In this document: positions 15,991 to 25,310 of the stretch, one piece after another | Layout of the letters: the number at the start of each line of letters is the position of its first letter | Numbering within the stretch: position 1 is the stretch's first letter | Origin: an uncultured Prevotellaceae bacterium | GTDB taxonomy: Bacteria; Bacteroidota; Bacteroidia; Bacteroidales; Bacteroidaceae | NCBI GenBank assembly: GCA_946415365.1 | Contig: CAMKSE010000022.1 | Location: 1-64,000, forward strand | Direction of reading: 5' to 3' | Length of the DNA stretch: 64,000 nt | Translations under genes and position numbers: made by a program | Notes under the pieces: model-generated | Seen by the model: the letters and a program-made list of their open reading frames with translations, nothing else | What the model was told of the DNA's origin: nothing | Databases searched by the model: none

Positions 15991-16754
15991 TCCGCCTCGG
16001 CCTCCTTGATTTTCGCTAACAGTTCCTCGCGTTTCGTATCGTTTGTGCCGTGGACGGCGTGGCGGACGATACCCTTTTTGTCGACGACGATGGTCAGCGG
16101 GAAGCCCTCATAGCCAATCCATGCCATCATGTCCTTGGCCTCGACGAGGTGCGTCCATGTGAAGTGGTGCTTGTCGGTGATGCGTTTGGCGGTCTCAGTA
16201 TCGTGGTAGGTGGCCGAGAAGAACATTACGCCGGGCAATTGCTCCTTCCACTCGGAAAGGATGGGCATCTCTGCACGGCAAGGGCCACAGCCGGAGTACC
16301 AGAGGTTAATCACCATGACGCGCCCTTTCACGCTGTCGTTCGTCCATGTGCGCCCGTCCATGTCCTTTTCCGAGAACTGCGGGAACGGCTCACCCACCTT
16401 GGGCGAATACCACGTGCCGTCGGCCTTCACGCCAGCCTGTGTCAGCGTGGTCACCGTGGCCATCATATTCAGTCCGTTCAGGAACTGATTGGCGTTGTGA
16501 ACTTGTTCGCGAGGGATAGCCTTGCGGATGAGTGACTTGGGCAGCGTGGCGTCAACATTGATGACGATGACGCTGTTGCCCTCCTTGTCCTTCAGCCGCG
16601 ACATGGTTTTCTCGCCGTCGGGCAGCGTAGGCATTTCACGGAAGAAATAGCCGTTGGAAAGGAATTTCGGAATCACTGTGTCGATGCGCACTTCTTGTGC
16701 CCCAACCGTCAACGTGACAAGGGCGAGCAGTGCGGTGATGATTGTTTTCTTCAT
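15987..16754 (-). CDS. TlpA-like thioredoxin-fold oxidoreductase, exported
   Basis: 255 aa with a cleavable signal peptide MKKTIITALLALVTLTVGAQ. Residues about 1-110 are an extra N-terminal domain. The thioredoxin fold begins near GEPFPQFSEKDMDGRTWTND and has the redox motif WYSGCGPCRAEMP and the cis-proline loop GYEGFPLTIVVDKKG. It probably reduces or shuffles disulfides in exported proteins, as in the TlpA/ResA group. It sits between a protease and an Ig-like lipoprotein, both exported, which fits a role in their folding. Overlaps the downstream start by 4 bp. Confidence 0.9.
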   Translation of the reverse strand: MKKTIITALLALVTLTVGAQEVRIDTVIPKFLSNGYFFREMPTLPDGEKTMSRLKDKEGNSVIVINVDATLPKSLIRKAIPREQVHNANQFLNGLNMMATVTTLTQAGVKADGTWYSPKVGEPFPQFSEKDMDGRTWTNDSVKGRVMVINLWYSGCGPCRAEMPILSEWKEQLPGVMFFSATYHDTETAKRITDKHHFTWTHLVEAKDMMAWIGYEGFPLTIVVDKKGIVRHAVHGTNDTKREELLAKIKEAEAE

Positions 16755-16763
16755 AACGAGTGC

Positions 16764-17996
16764 TTAATTTGTTCTTTTCAGTTTTACAACCTTATCTATA
16801 CCGTCGGGACTGCGGAATTTGAATAGAGATTCCTCGTCTTTACGCTCCATCAGCATGTAAGTACAAATATCCTTTATAGAGATTCCATTTACTTCTATCA
16901 GGTAATCGCCTGTACGGATACCTTTCTTATAAGCTATTGACCCCTTACGAATGACGGCTTTGAGAACTCCGAGTGTGTCGCCTGCCTCTGAAGGGGTAAA
17001 TGAGGCGCTGCCAGTCTCGCTATTACCGACCGTGATATCCTGTCCGTTATGAGGCATAAATACGAACTGCTTTTTGGGAGCGTCAATAATCAATGAGGCA
17101 TGTTTCAATACTGCGCTCCCTACTAGCATAGTCGGGTGTGCCGTAGTGATGTATAGGTCGTTGACAGGTAGCTTGTCTATCTTTATCTTTGTGAAGTGAA
17201 GAAGTCTGCCTACAAGGGTATCTGTGGACAGACCGTATAATCCCCAACTCGTATTGATAGTAGTGTCCGTCTGTAATGTCAAGTCATCAAGCAGTTTTCT
17301 CTTCTTTGGATTTTTCTGAAACCAACGGTCCAGATCTTCTTGAGACAGGGCAAGCCATGTATTCAAGGCACCAGTGTCAAATACCATTTCTATCCATCCG
17401 AAAGGTGAATCGACATAAACCAACGGACAGTATGCCCGCTTCATTCTGTATTTGGCGGTAGGCTGTCCTTTTTCTTCCTCAGCAAAGAACTTCTTCCTAT
17501 CGGTCACTATCAGCAGGCTGTCCTTTGTGTCCAACTTGAACGAGAGGCCCTTGCCGACCAGATTGAAACCAATGACACCGTCAAACCTATTGCATGTAAA
17601 CTCACTCATCGCATCCTCCACTATCATCGGATAGTTTTCTATCTGGAGATTTCCCATCTTGATGGTTGGGAACTGATAGATGATTTGATTACGACTTCTC
17701 TTGTTGATATCATCAAACGTCAGACTGTCCGTTGTGAACTGTCTCATCCAGGCTTCTTTCTGTCCTTGCCATAATCCAAGCGGCGAACCTGTATCAAAAA
17801 GCAGGTTTCTGGTTTGCCCTTCTATCTCTACAGGCACAACGACTGCTCCATCTATCACCTTTATCTTAATGGTGTCTGCGAAATCTCTCTTCAAGAAACT
17901 GACAGGAGTCGTTGCGGTCTTTATGAGGTTTTGAGCCAACACGGAAGTTGTGGTGATAAGGGCGAGAAGAATGATGATGATGGTTTTCTTGTTCAT
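16764..17996 (-). CDS. Exported retropepsin-like aspartic protease with PDZ domain
   Basis: 410 aa with signal peptide MNKKTIIIILLALITTTSVL, AQ next. Two aspartic-protease active-site motifs are visible: LLFDTGSPLG (DTG at about 68-70) and MVFDTGALNTW (DTG at about 207-209), so one chain carries both lobes. A C-terminal PDZ-like domain (about 325-400) has GVLKAVIRKGSIAYKKGIRT then GDYLIEVNGISIKD. Bacteroidota have secreted proteins of this DTG-plus-PDZ plan. Substrate is unknown. It is in an operon with a thioredoxin and other exported proteins, 9 bp upstream of the TlpA-like gene. Confidence 0.85.
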   Translation of the reverse strand: MNKKTIIIILLALITTTSVLAQNLIKTATTPVSFLKRDFADTIKIKVIDGAVVVPVEIEGQTRNLLFDTGSPLGLWQGQKEAWMRQFTTDSLTFDDINKRSRNQIIYQFPTIKMGNLQIENYPMIVEDAMSEFTCNRFDGVIGFNLVGKGLSFKLDTKDSLLIVTDRKKFFAEEEKGQPTAKYRMKRAYCPLVYVDSPFGWIEMVFDTGALNTWLALSQEDLDRWFQKNPKKRKLLDDLTLQTDTTINTSWGLYGLSTDTLVGRLLHFTKIKIDKLPVNDLYITTAHPTMLVGSAVLKHASLIIDAPKKQFVFMPHNGQDITVGNSETGSASFTPSEAGDTLGVLKAVIRKGSIAYKKGIRTGDYLIEVNGISIKDICTYMLMERKDEESLFKFRSPDGIDKVVKLKRTN

Positions 17997-18008
17997 GTTC
18001 TTTGATTT

Positions 18009-18821
18009 TTATTTCACCTCGTAGCCTTTCACGATAATCATCGGACAACCAGGAATTTTCTTCATTTTCCCCTTTACCTTGTGCCGGGCATAACTGCTCT
18101 TAAAGTTGGCGGGGAAAGAGAGGCTTCCATTGCCCTTCATGTCAACGCCGCTGATAGTGACGCAGTATTTCTTCTTGCCTTTCAGCACGACGGACTCCGC
18201 TGGGCTGACGTAGAGTTGTTTCCCATTGTCGGCAGGAGTAACACGTTTGTAGATAGGCTTGTTCATTACATTGACAAACTTCTTGTCCCTGACCTCGTAG
18301 CAGTTGAAACTCAACAGACATTCCTCGTACTCGCATTTGTCGATGGAAACCATGATGTCTGTCAACAGATAATCCTTCCTGTTCTTGAAGATTGGTCCCC
18401 ATTCTATATCGCCTTTGCAGTTACCACGAAAACCTGCCGTGCTTGTCCTTATCCACGACTTGCCCGACAGTGTGTGCGGCTTGCCTTTCCGACCGACCAC
18501 GACCTCGGCCAGTTCGACTACCTTGTCTTTCAGTGTCACGGTCAGTTCGTGCCCATCGGCGTAAGTTGCGTAGGGAATCGTTGTCGTCTGATAGGAAACG
18601 TGTGTGAATGTCAGATCATCCCTGCGCCCTGCGGGTATCGTCAGCGCGAAATGTCCCTGTGCATCGGAGATAACGCCCACGCTATCCTCTTCGATGCCAA
18701 TGCTGACGTATTCTACTGTCTCGCCTCGCTCATTAACGACGTGACCTTTGACCTTCGTTTGCGCCTGCCCCGCCATTGCAGCGAGTGCGAACAGGATGGT
18801 GATGACGGCTTGCTTGTTCAT
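18009..18821 (-). CDS. Exported protein with CarboxypepD_reg-like domain
   Basis: 270 aa, signal peptide MNKQAVITILFALAAMAGQA. Residues 22-100 form a carboxypeptidase-regulatory-like beta-sandwich: KGHVVNERGETVEYVSIGIE, DAQGHFALTIPAG, FTHVSYQTTTI. This domain is usual at the N-terminus of TonB-dependent receptors, but here no plug or barrel follows. The C-terminal 150 residues are basic and unassigned (KYCVTISGVDMKGNGSLSFP). Same leader peptide as genes at 48809 and 19387. A surface or periplasmic binding role is likely but unproven. Confidence 0.8.
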   Translation of the reverse strand: MNKQAVITILFALAAMAGQAQTKVKGHVVNERGETVEYVSIGIEEDSVGVISDAQGHFALTIPAGRRDDLTFTHVSYQTTTIPYATYADGHELTVTLKDKVVELAEVVVGRKGKPHTLSGKSWIRTSTAGFRGNCKGDIEWGPIFKNRKDYLLTDIMVSIDKCEYEECLLSFNCYEVRDKKFVNVMNKPIYKRVTPADNGKQLYVSPAESVVLKGKKKYCVTISGVDMKGNGSLSFPANFKSSYARHKVKGKMKKIPGCPMIIVKGYEVK

Positions 18822-18827
18822 ATTCGT

Positions 18828-19382
18828 TTACTTCTTCAGTTTGCTTTTGCTCTCAAGATACTTGGTGAATGTCTCCCACTGCATGGCATTCTTCTTGATG
18901 TTGGCCTTCGTAAGCTCGTCGTTGATGAACTGTGCAGGGTAGCAGTCGTGCAGATAATAATGGCCTTGGTTGGGGTCTGAAATCAGGTCGTAGTGCAGGA
19001 CAAGGTCGGTGAATATCCTGCTGTCCCAGTCGGCGACAAAGCTGCTGACCACAAACAGGGCATTGTCACCCAGGTAGAACTTGATTTCGTGGAAAGGCTC
19101 CAGACGTTTGTAGATGGGAATATCGGAATCCCGAAATTTAATCTCGCGTGTGCTCGCATTAAACCATTCGATGTCTTTCTCGGTGAAGAGCATGTTCTGT
19201 GCGTCACCGGCCGTGCGGGTTTCTGACGGGCTGATGCCACAGGCGTAGAGCGTGGCTTTTTCTACAGGATCGATGATCACAATGGGCTTTTCGGGCTCGT
19301 CACCGTCAAGACTACAGGCAGTCATCGTCATGCTGGCTATGGCTATCGCCATCATCCAAGCGAGGTGTTTGTAATGCTTCAT
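18828..19382 (-). CDS. Lipoprotein of unknown function
   Basis: 184 aa. The signal peptide ends in the lipobox TMTAC (residues about 19-23). The mature part begins SLDGDEPEKPIVIIDP. It has RFDSDIP-like and YLHDCYPAQFINDELTKANI stretches, mixed alpha/beta, with no motif I recognise. Spacing to neighbours is 6 bp downstream and 4 bp upstream, so it belongs to the six-gene operon driven from R1. Confidence 0.75.
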   Translation of the reverse strand: MKHYKHLAWMMAIAIASMTMTACSLDGDEPEKPIVIIDPVEKATLYACGISPSETRTAGDAQNMLFTEKDIEWFNASTREIKFRDSDIPIYKRLEPFHEIKFYLGDNALFVVSSFVADWDSRIFTDLVLHYDLISDPNQGHYYLHDCYPAQFINDELTKANIKKNAMQWETFTKYLESKSKLKK

Positions 19383-19386
19383 ATTG

Positions 19387-20193
19387 TTATTTGATAGTTT
19401 TTATATCGCCTTTTAATGTAATCAAAAAGGCTTTACGGCAATCCAAGTCTGCAAAGGTCTTTTTGATGACAGGTTTTCTTTTTAACTGCGTATGTCCAAA
19501 GACTTGATAGATTCCATTGAGAAAGGCAGATTTCTTTTTGTGCTCGTTCAAATCTGCCCACACACATGACCCCGCCTCTGCCTCACCTCTGCGCATTTTT
19601 GAAATTTCCATCAGCGCATCATCAATAAAAGCTCCGAATGTTTCCATGTTCTCCATCTTACCATTAAGCGCGTTACAAATGGACGTCGCATCAGTCGGAG
19701 TATCAGGAAAATATTTATTCCACCAAGGCCCTACAATACCAGCATGGGTGAAAAGGAAGGTCTTGTCATTCAATACAGCTTGTGAGGCAATGGAAAAGAG
19801 CGGCAAATGTTCAAGTAGTAGTTGGTGTATATATTCGGCATTGAGTGTATCCTTCCTGCCAAACTTATAGTATGTGTCAATATAATGGATTTCGTGATTG
19901 CCAATAAGCAGTGTTACCTTATCCATATTGGCTTGCTTGAAGGCTAATATCTCTTTGAAATTCGCCAACGCATCTTCTTGTGTAATATTCTCGTAAGCAT
20001 AAGGGTCAAGATAGTCTCCAAGGAAAACGACAGGCAGATCAGGATACTTAACTATAGCCTCCTTCCAAAATGTGCGTCCATGCACATCTGGAATTACAAG
20101 TATCTGTGTTGACACGCTATTTACTTGCGCCCATCCCGCCATTGCGACGAGGGCGAATAGGATGGTGATGATGTTTTTCTTGTTCGTAATCAT
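19387..20193 (-). CDS. Exported calcineurin-like metallophosphoesterase
   Basis: 268 aa, signal peptide MITNKKNIITILFALVAMAG, WAQ next. All five metallophosphoesterase motifs are present: DVHGR (about 36), GDYLDPY (about 58), GNHEIHY (about 97), FTHAGIVGPWW (about 148), and GHTQ (about 234). It would hydrolyse a phosphoester in the periplasm, using two metal ions. Substrate unknown. First gene of the operon; promoter module R1 lies 27 bp upstream. An in-frame second start would remove only a few residues. Confidence 0.9.
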   Translation of the reverse strand: MITNKKNIITILFALVAMAGWAQVNSVSTQILVIPDVHGRTFWKEAIVKYPDLPVVFLGDYLDPYAYENITQEDALANFKEILAFKQANMDKVTLLIGNHEIHYIDTYYKFGRKDTLNAEYIHQLLLEHLPLFSIASQAVLNDKTFLFTHAGIVGPWWNKYFPDTPTDATSICNALNGKMENMETFGAFIDDALMEISKMRRGEAEAGSCVWADLNEHKKKSAFLNGIYQVFGHTQLKRKPVIKKTFADLDCRKAFLITLKGDIKTIK

Positions 20194-20219
20194 TTCGTTT
20201 TATTTGCTATTTCGTGCTG

Positions 20220-20302
20220 CGAAGTTACGGAAAAGGAAGGAAAAAGCCCTCGGCACAGGCAGAAAAGTGGGTGCCGAGGGTGAAAGTCTGAACAAATGTT
20301 CA
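20220..20302 (-). promoter_or_regulatory. Promoter module R1
   Basis: Read on the minus strand: the conserved 22-bp core TGAACATTTGTTC plus AGACTTTCA (20302-20281), then a perfect 10-bp hairpin CCCTCGGCAC/GTGCCGAGGG followed by CTTTTTCC, then the -7 box TAACTTCG (20227-20220). The gap between core and -7 box is 53 bp. The hairpin also looks like an intrinsic terminator for the amylase gene upstream. It drives the metallophosphoesterase operon. Confidence 0.7.
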
Positions 20303-20367
20303 GAGTTTTGGGCGATTTTGATAATAGAACGTAGCGGACTGGCAGATTCTGTTTCATCTTCTTATCT

Positions 20368-21954
20368 CTATTGGATAGTCCAAATTGAGTATCCACGTTT
20401 GGGGGCTGAGAGGGTGGCTTGGCCGTCATTGCCGATGGTGATGGTCTCTTTGGGATTAAGAAGATTAAACAGTGTTTGGCCTGACCAGTCGGTGAAGCCG
20501 TCGGGATTGACGTTGAGGGTGATGCTGAGGGTGTCGGTGTCGTGGTTATTGAGTACGATGATGGCACCATCTTTCTGGCCGTTTCCCTGACGACGGGCGA
20601 CGTAGAGGTGTTTGTCTGATTCGGTCAGTACAGACAATGTGCCTCCAAGATACTGGCGGCGAATGTCGATTAACTGTCGGATGGCCTGTTGCAAGTCTGA
20701 TGGTGCCGTGACTTCGAGCGATGGGTTCTCCACGTCGTGCTGGGTGACGGCATAGTAGTGGGGATAGAACACGCAGGGCGTTCCCTCGTGGGTGAGGATG
20801 TAGGCGTAGGCCATGGCGAAATCCTTCGTGAGCCATTTGTCGTGCTCCTTGCCCGTGTCGTGGTTATCGACGAAGGTCACCACGTTTCCGGCTGGCAGGG
20901 CAAAGCCGTCGCTATTGCGAATCATGCCCGCATGGGCCAGCTGCGACATGTCGAACTCGTCGCCCGACTTGTTGCACATATCGGTCAGCGTGAACTTCAG
21001 GGGGAAGTCAAAGGCATGGACGTCGGCACCCCCAGCGGCGACGCCGTCCACCCACTCCTTGATATACCGCCCGTCGGCAGCCCAATATTCACCGACGATA
21101 AACGGCTGCTGGCCGTCCTGCAACGGCAATCCATTTACCCAACGGCTGACGAACTCAGGCTGCAAGCCACGCACAAAGTCCAGACGGAAACCGTCAAAGC
21201 CTATCGTGCCTTTCAGCCATTTGCCCCAATCGCAGAGCCTCTGCTGCACTTCCTCGTTATAAGTGTCGAGGTCGTTGCCGAAGAACTTGGTGCGAGGACG
21301 CAGCACATCGTCGGTAAAATCAGTCAGCGAGTCTGTTGCCGTTGACGGATGGAAGTGCTGATAGTTCCATTCGTAGTTTGGCTCGCCCTCGCCTGTATGC
21401 TTCGGGAAGAAAAGATGCGTCCGTGTATAAGCCGTATCGTTCTTCCATTGGATGTCGCTCTCAGGGTACGGCTCGCCACGGCCCGCCTTAACGTATGCCG
21501 TCACGACGGGGTTAGCCTCGAAGTTCTCATCGCCACCATAGAGATGATTCAGCACCACGTCGGAATAGACCTTGATGCCCGCTTTGTGCATCGTGGCAAT
21601 CATCTGCTCCAGTTCCGCACGACTGCCGTAGCGCGTCTCAATGGTTCCTTTCTGCTCATAGTTGCCGAGGTCATAATGGTCGTAGATGCCATAGCCGCTG
21701 TCATAGATGCCCCAGTTACCCTTTGCGGGAATGGGTGTCCACAGGCTGCTGATGCCTGCGGCCTTCAGTTCGGGTACCAACGAAGAAAGGTGATCCCACC
21801 ATGTGCCGTTCTTTGCCTGATCGTCCACAGGTACATCCCAATAGAACGCCTGCATCATCACGTCGTCCAACGGCTGCAACGGCTCGTCCTTCTGCGTAGA
21901 GCAGGCCGCCAGTCCCAATAAAAGAAAAAGAGAAAAGGATTTATTCACTTTCAT
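20368..21954 (-). CDS. GH13 alpha-amylase lipoprotein (SusG-like role)
   Basis: 528 aa with signal ending in lipobox LAAC (about 18). The GH13 regions are all readable: DVVLNH (132-137), GFRLDFVR with the nucleophile Asp259, GEYW with acid/base Glu289, and FVDNHD with Asp366. MMQAFYWDVP and YGIYDHYDLGNY near the N-terminus fit GH13_5-type liquefying amylases. No starch-binding domain is added. It would cleave alpha-1,4 glucan at the cell surface and feed oligosaccharides to the SusC/SusD-type transporter encoded upstream. It is the last gene of the locus, 92 bp after susE. Confidence 0.93.
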   Translation of the reverse strand: MKVNKSFSLFLLLGLAACSTQKDEPLQPLDDVMMQAFYWDVPVDDQAKNGTWWDHLSSLVPELKAAGISSLWTPIPAKGNWGIYDSGYGIYDHYDLGNYEQKGTIETRYGSRAELEQMIATMHKAGIKVYSDVVLNHLYGGDENFEANPVVTAYVKAGRGEPYPESDIQWKNDTAYTRTHLFFPKHTGEGEPNYEWNYQHFHPSTATDSLTDFTDDVLRPRTKFFGNDLDTYNEEVQQRLCDWGKWLKGTIGFDGFRLDFVRGLQPEFVSRWVNGLPLQDGQQPFIVGEYWAADGRYIKEWVDGVAAGGADVHAFDFPLKFTLTDMCNKSGDEFDMSQLAHAGMIRNSDGFALPAGNVVTFVDNHDTGKEHDKWLTKDFAMAYAYILTHEGTPCVFYPHYYAVTQHDVENPSLEVTAPSDLQQAIRQLIDIRRQYLGGTLSVLTESDKHLYVARRQGNGQKDGAIIVLNNHDTDTLSITLNVNPDGFTDWSGQTLFNLLNPKETITIGNDGQATLSAPKRGYSIWTIQ

Positions 21955-22046
21955 AAGCGTATGATTTTGGAGTTTGAAAAGGACTGCCGGCTCTGTGCGT
22001 CCAGCAGTCCTCTACTAAACTAATTTCTAACTAACCTAAGTATGAA

Positions 22047-23648
22047 TCAAACTGCCGTAATGGTTGCTGTGTTGTTATTTGCATCGAGCACAATCTTATA
22101 GGTTCCGGCATTGATGTGGATATTCGGGCCGTCCTGCGTCAAGGCATTCAGGTCGCCACCGAGGTTAATCGTCCACGAGGCATCCCAGCGGAACTTGATG
22201 TCGCCGTCGCTGACGGTAATCGTGGTTGACCATGTGTCAGTGTCAGGGTCGTAGTCCATCACCTGGCCTTTGTCCCAGCCGCCAGCCGTAGCGTCGCCGA
22301 TCACCTCCCAGCCAGTCTTTGCCAGCGAGGCCACCATCTTCTTCGTGTCAGCCGTAATCTTATAGTAGGCCCCCTCGGTAATGACGATGTTCGCACCGTC
22401 GCCAATCACGAAGTCGCCTTTTGTGCGGGTCTCGTTCCAACTGATGTCACCCACGATGCCAATCCACGAGCCACTGTCATAGAACTTGAATTCCGTACCC
22501 GCAGCGAAGTAGTAAGCCCCCGAATACTTGAAGTCGCGGGCCTCAGACACCACCTTGTATGCACTCTCAGCCTCAGGACTCCAACCCTGATAACTGCCCG
22601 GCAGGGTCATGAAGGCACTACTCATTTCGATGGTCGTCTCTTCCATCGCGTAGGTATAGCGTCCGGCATTGGTCAGGTCGAGCGTAATGATGTAGGCACT
22701 CTCCTCCGGCACCTTGATGTTATCGCCACTCGGAGCCAGTCCGTTCTCCGTCACACCGTCGCCACCGTAGTTAATCGTCCAGTCGCTGTTGGCGCGGAAC
22801 TTAAACTCCTTGTCGGTCATTGAAGTAATCACCGTCCAGAGGCGCGTACCCTTGTCGTATTCCATCTTCGTATCGTCGCTCCAGCCGCCAGAGGTGGCAT
22901 CGCCGATGACGCCCCATGTGTTGCAAGCCCACGACTGACTCAGTGTTCCGTCGGCCTCCATCTTCACCTCCACGAAGCCCTTGTCGTCGTCGGTTACTTC
23001 GCCCTGTGCCAGCACCTTCGTCACGTCCTTGCCGTCGAGGATGGCGTAGGTCGTGGCATCGTCAAACTGTACCCAGCCCTGATAGGCTCCGTCGCCGTCG
23101 GGATCACCAATCAGATAGGCCGTCGTATAGTCCCAGTTTGGATAGCCAACGGCCACGTAGGCGTATGGCCAGTCTATATCATCCACGTTCGGGTCGTAGG
23201 GCGTAGCCTTGAACGTCACGGTATTCGTAGCCTCGTTCTGATACACGTCGAAAGCCGTTGACCTCAGCGATACGGTGAAGTCGTAAGCCTGGCCGGGATA
23301 GGCACCGATGCTGGCCAGAATCTTGTTCATCTCAGCATTGGTAAATGAGAGTTTCGTGTCGCCAGTCTCACCGATGACGACGCTCTTCTGGTTACTGTTA
23401 TTGGTCAGCGTCACAGCATAGTTGACCACTGCCCCATTGCCATAGTTGGCTTTCTCCCAAGTAATCTCAGGGAACTGTGCCGTGCTGTTGTCCTTAGTGA
23501 TGGTGATGTCGGCAGGGCTGACAGCATTCAGCGTAGCCGCCTGTCGCAACTGTAGCACGGGTTCGGTGGTGTCCTCTGCGCACGAGGTTAAAAGACCACA
23601 GACTGCACAGAACACACCTATTTTCTTATATATGCTTTTGGTAATCAT
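22047..23648 (-). CDS. SusE/SusF-type outer-membrane starch-binding lipoprotein
   Basis: 533 aa, signal ending LLTSC. The N-terminal part (about 30-150) has the SusE-type Ig-like domain: QFPEITWEKANYGNGAVVNY, AVTLTN, SVVIGETGDTKLSFTNAEMN. Then come three tandem beta-sandwich modules with the hallmark WGVIGDATSGGWSDDTKMEY (about 245), PGSYQGWSPE (about 350) and WEVIGDATAGGWDKGQVMDY (about 445), which bind starch in SusE/SusF proteins through aromatic residues. It sits between susD and the amylase, the usual place. Acts at the outer surface. Confidence 0.9.
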   Translation of the reverse strand: MITKSIYKKIGVFCAVCGLLTSCAEDTTEPVLQLRQAATLNAVSPADITITKDNSTAQFPEITWEKANYGNGAVVNYAVTLTNNSNQKSVVIGETGDTKLSFTNAEMNKILASIGAYPGQAYDFTVSLRSTAFDVYQNEATNTVTFKATPYDPNVDDIDWPYAYVAVGYPNWDYTTAYLIGDPDGDGAYQGWVQFDDATTYAILDGKDVTKVLAQGEVTDDDKGFVEVKMEADGTLSQSWACNTWGVIGDATSGGWSDDTKMEYDKGTRLWTVITSMTDKEFKFRANSDWTINYGGDGVTENGLAPSGDNIKVPEESAYIITLDLTNAGRYTYAMEETTIEMSSAFMTLPGSYQGWSPEAESAYKVVSEARDFKYSGAYYFAAGTEFKFYDSGSWIGIVGDISWNETRTKGDFVIGDGANIVITEGAYYKITADTKKMVASLAKTGWEVIGDATAGGWDKGQVMDYDPDTDTWSTTITVSDGDIKFRWDASWTINLGGDLNALTQDGPNIHINAGTYKIVLDANNNTATITAV

Positions 23649-23675
23649 AATTTCTAATTCCTAATTTCTAATTTA

Positions 23676-25295
23676 TCAATACCCTTCATTCTGTTTCAGA
23701 TTCTCATTAGAGCCGATATCGTCGGAAGGAATGGGATAGACGGCATAGAAATTGCTGACAGCCTTACCTTCTGCCACGCCACCCTTCCAAGGCCAGACGT
23801 AGTCACCACCTGTGTACTTACCGAAGCGCACGAGGTCGGTACGACGCTGTGCCTCATAGAACATCTCGCGTCCACGTTCGTCAAGCATGAAGTTCAGGTT
23901 GAAGTCGCTATCAGAGACGGGTGCAGCCAGTTTGTCGGTATAGGCACGCTTGCGCAGGTCGTTCAGGTAGCCCAGTGCCTCGGCCTTGGTTGCACCCTGT
24001 CCACCACGAAGCACAGCCTCGGCTAAGTTCAGGTAAATCTCACCCAAGCGGAACAAGGGGAAGTCCGTCCATGCCTCCGAGGAAGCAGGTTTTGAACCAT
24101 CCTTATAGACATTATAGAACTTGGTGACGGGGATGCCATTGTTCACGAAATTAGCCTCGTTGGTAATCTCGAAGCTGGTGGTGGCATCGGTACGAAGCAT
24201 CTGCCGACGGCTGTCCTTGTCCATGTCGTTCTCACGGGTAAAGATGTTGTAGAGTGATGACTTGGCACGAACTCCCTGCCAGGCACCCTTGGCGTTGGTC
24301 TCTTCCTGGAATTCAGAACTGCCCCAGCACAGCAGGGCCGTCATACCTCCCCACGTCATGGTTTCCTCACCCTCGTAGCGGCAAGGCATAATCATCTCCT
24401 TCGAGTGGTCATTGTCTGCTTTGAACATGTCACCGTAGTTCTCTTCCAACTGATAGCCTGCGCCGATGACCTTCTTCGAGTAGGTGATGCAGTCGGTGTA
24501 GCGGTTCTCGCCCACGTAGGTCTCGGCATTCAGATAGAGACGGCTGAGCGCAGCCCACATACAAGCCTTGTTGACGTGACCATAACTGTCGCTCCACCCC
24601 ACTACAGGATCAGCGAGGTCACTTTCACAGGCCAGCATTTCACTCTCGATATACTTGAACAGGTCTGCCGCCTGAATCTGCTGCGGACGGTCGCTGCCCA
24701 CGGTGCTGTTCTCATCAACAAACGGCACGTTACGGTAGAGGTCAAGGGCATACTGGTACATCAAGGCACGCATGAAACGAGCCTCGGCACGATACTGCGT
24801 CACCCTTGCCTTCACTTGTTCAGAGCAGCCACGATCAGACAGTTTCCCGTCTGAAGCCTCACGCAAGAAAGCATTGCAAAGGTTAATCTGATAGAACAGA
24901 CGATAGTAGGAGCCTTTCACCCACGGCGAGGATGCCGCCCAAGAGATATGATTGAAGTCGGGAATACCAGGGTCATTCCAACAGCAATGAGCCATATCGG
25001 AAGCCAACTCCTGCATGTTCCACAACACACGGATGAACGATGCCTGCGAACCGCCATCGATACCGACCACGTCCTGCTCGTCGTCACCGCCTTTGTTACC
25101 ACCTATCACCAGTCCGGCATAAATCTTTGCCAGACTCTCCTCGTAGGCACTGATATCGCTTCCGAATACCACCTCGGAAACCAGGTCATCCTTATCAATG
25201 GGCACGGTGTCAAGGTCGCCCGTGCATGATGTCGTACCCAGCATTGTACCAACGAGGGCAACAGATAGGATATATTTGTATTTCATTGTTTTCAT
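23676..25295 (-). CDS. SusD-family glycan-binding lipoprotein
   Basis: 539 aa; signal peptide ends GTTSC (about 24). The N-terminal TPR-like part has DLDTVPIDKDDLVSEVVFGS, and the family signatures LRKRAYTDKL and MLDERGREMFYEAQRRTDLV, then RFGKYTGG, and YPIPSDDIGSNENLKQNEGY at the C-terminus. All are standard for SusD/RagB proteins, which cover the SusC barrel and capture oligosaccharide. Met at 25295 or 25286 could be the start. Follows susC by 15 bp. Confidence 0.93.
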   Translation of the reverse strand: MKTMKYKYILSVALVGTMLGTTSCTGDLDTVPIDKDDLVSEVVFGSDISAYEESLAKIYAGLVIGGNKGGDDEQDVVGIDGGSQASFIRVLWNMQELASDMAHCCWNDPGIPDFNHISWAASSPWVKGSYYRLFYQINLCNAFLREASDGKLSDRGCSEQVKARVTQYRAEARFMRALMYQYALDLYRNVPFVDENSTVGSDRPQQIQAADLFKYIESEMLACESDLADPVVGWSDSYGHVNKACMWAALSRLYLNAETYVGENRYTDCITYSKKVIGAGYQLEENYGDMFKADNDHSKEMIMPCRYEGEETMTWGGMTALLCWGSSEFQEETNAKGAWQGVRAKSSLYNIFTRENDMDKDSRRQMLRTDATTSFEITNEANFVNNGIPVTKFYNVYKDGSKPASSEAWTDFPLFRLGEIYLNLAEAVLRGGQGATKAEALGYLNDLRKRAYTDKLAAPVSDSDFNLNFMLDERGREMFYEAQRRTDLVRFGKYTGGDYVWPWKGGVAEGKAVSNFYAVYPIPSDDIGSNENLKQNEGY

Positions 25296-25310
25296 CTTTA
25301 CTTGTTTGTT

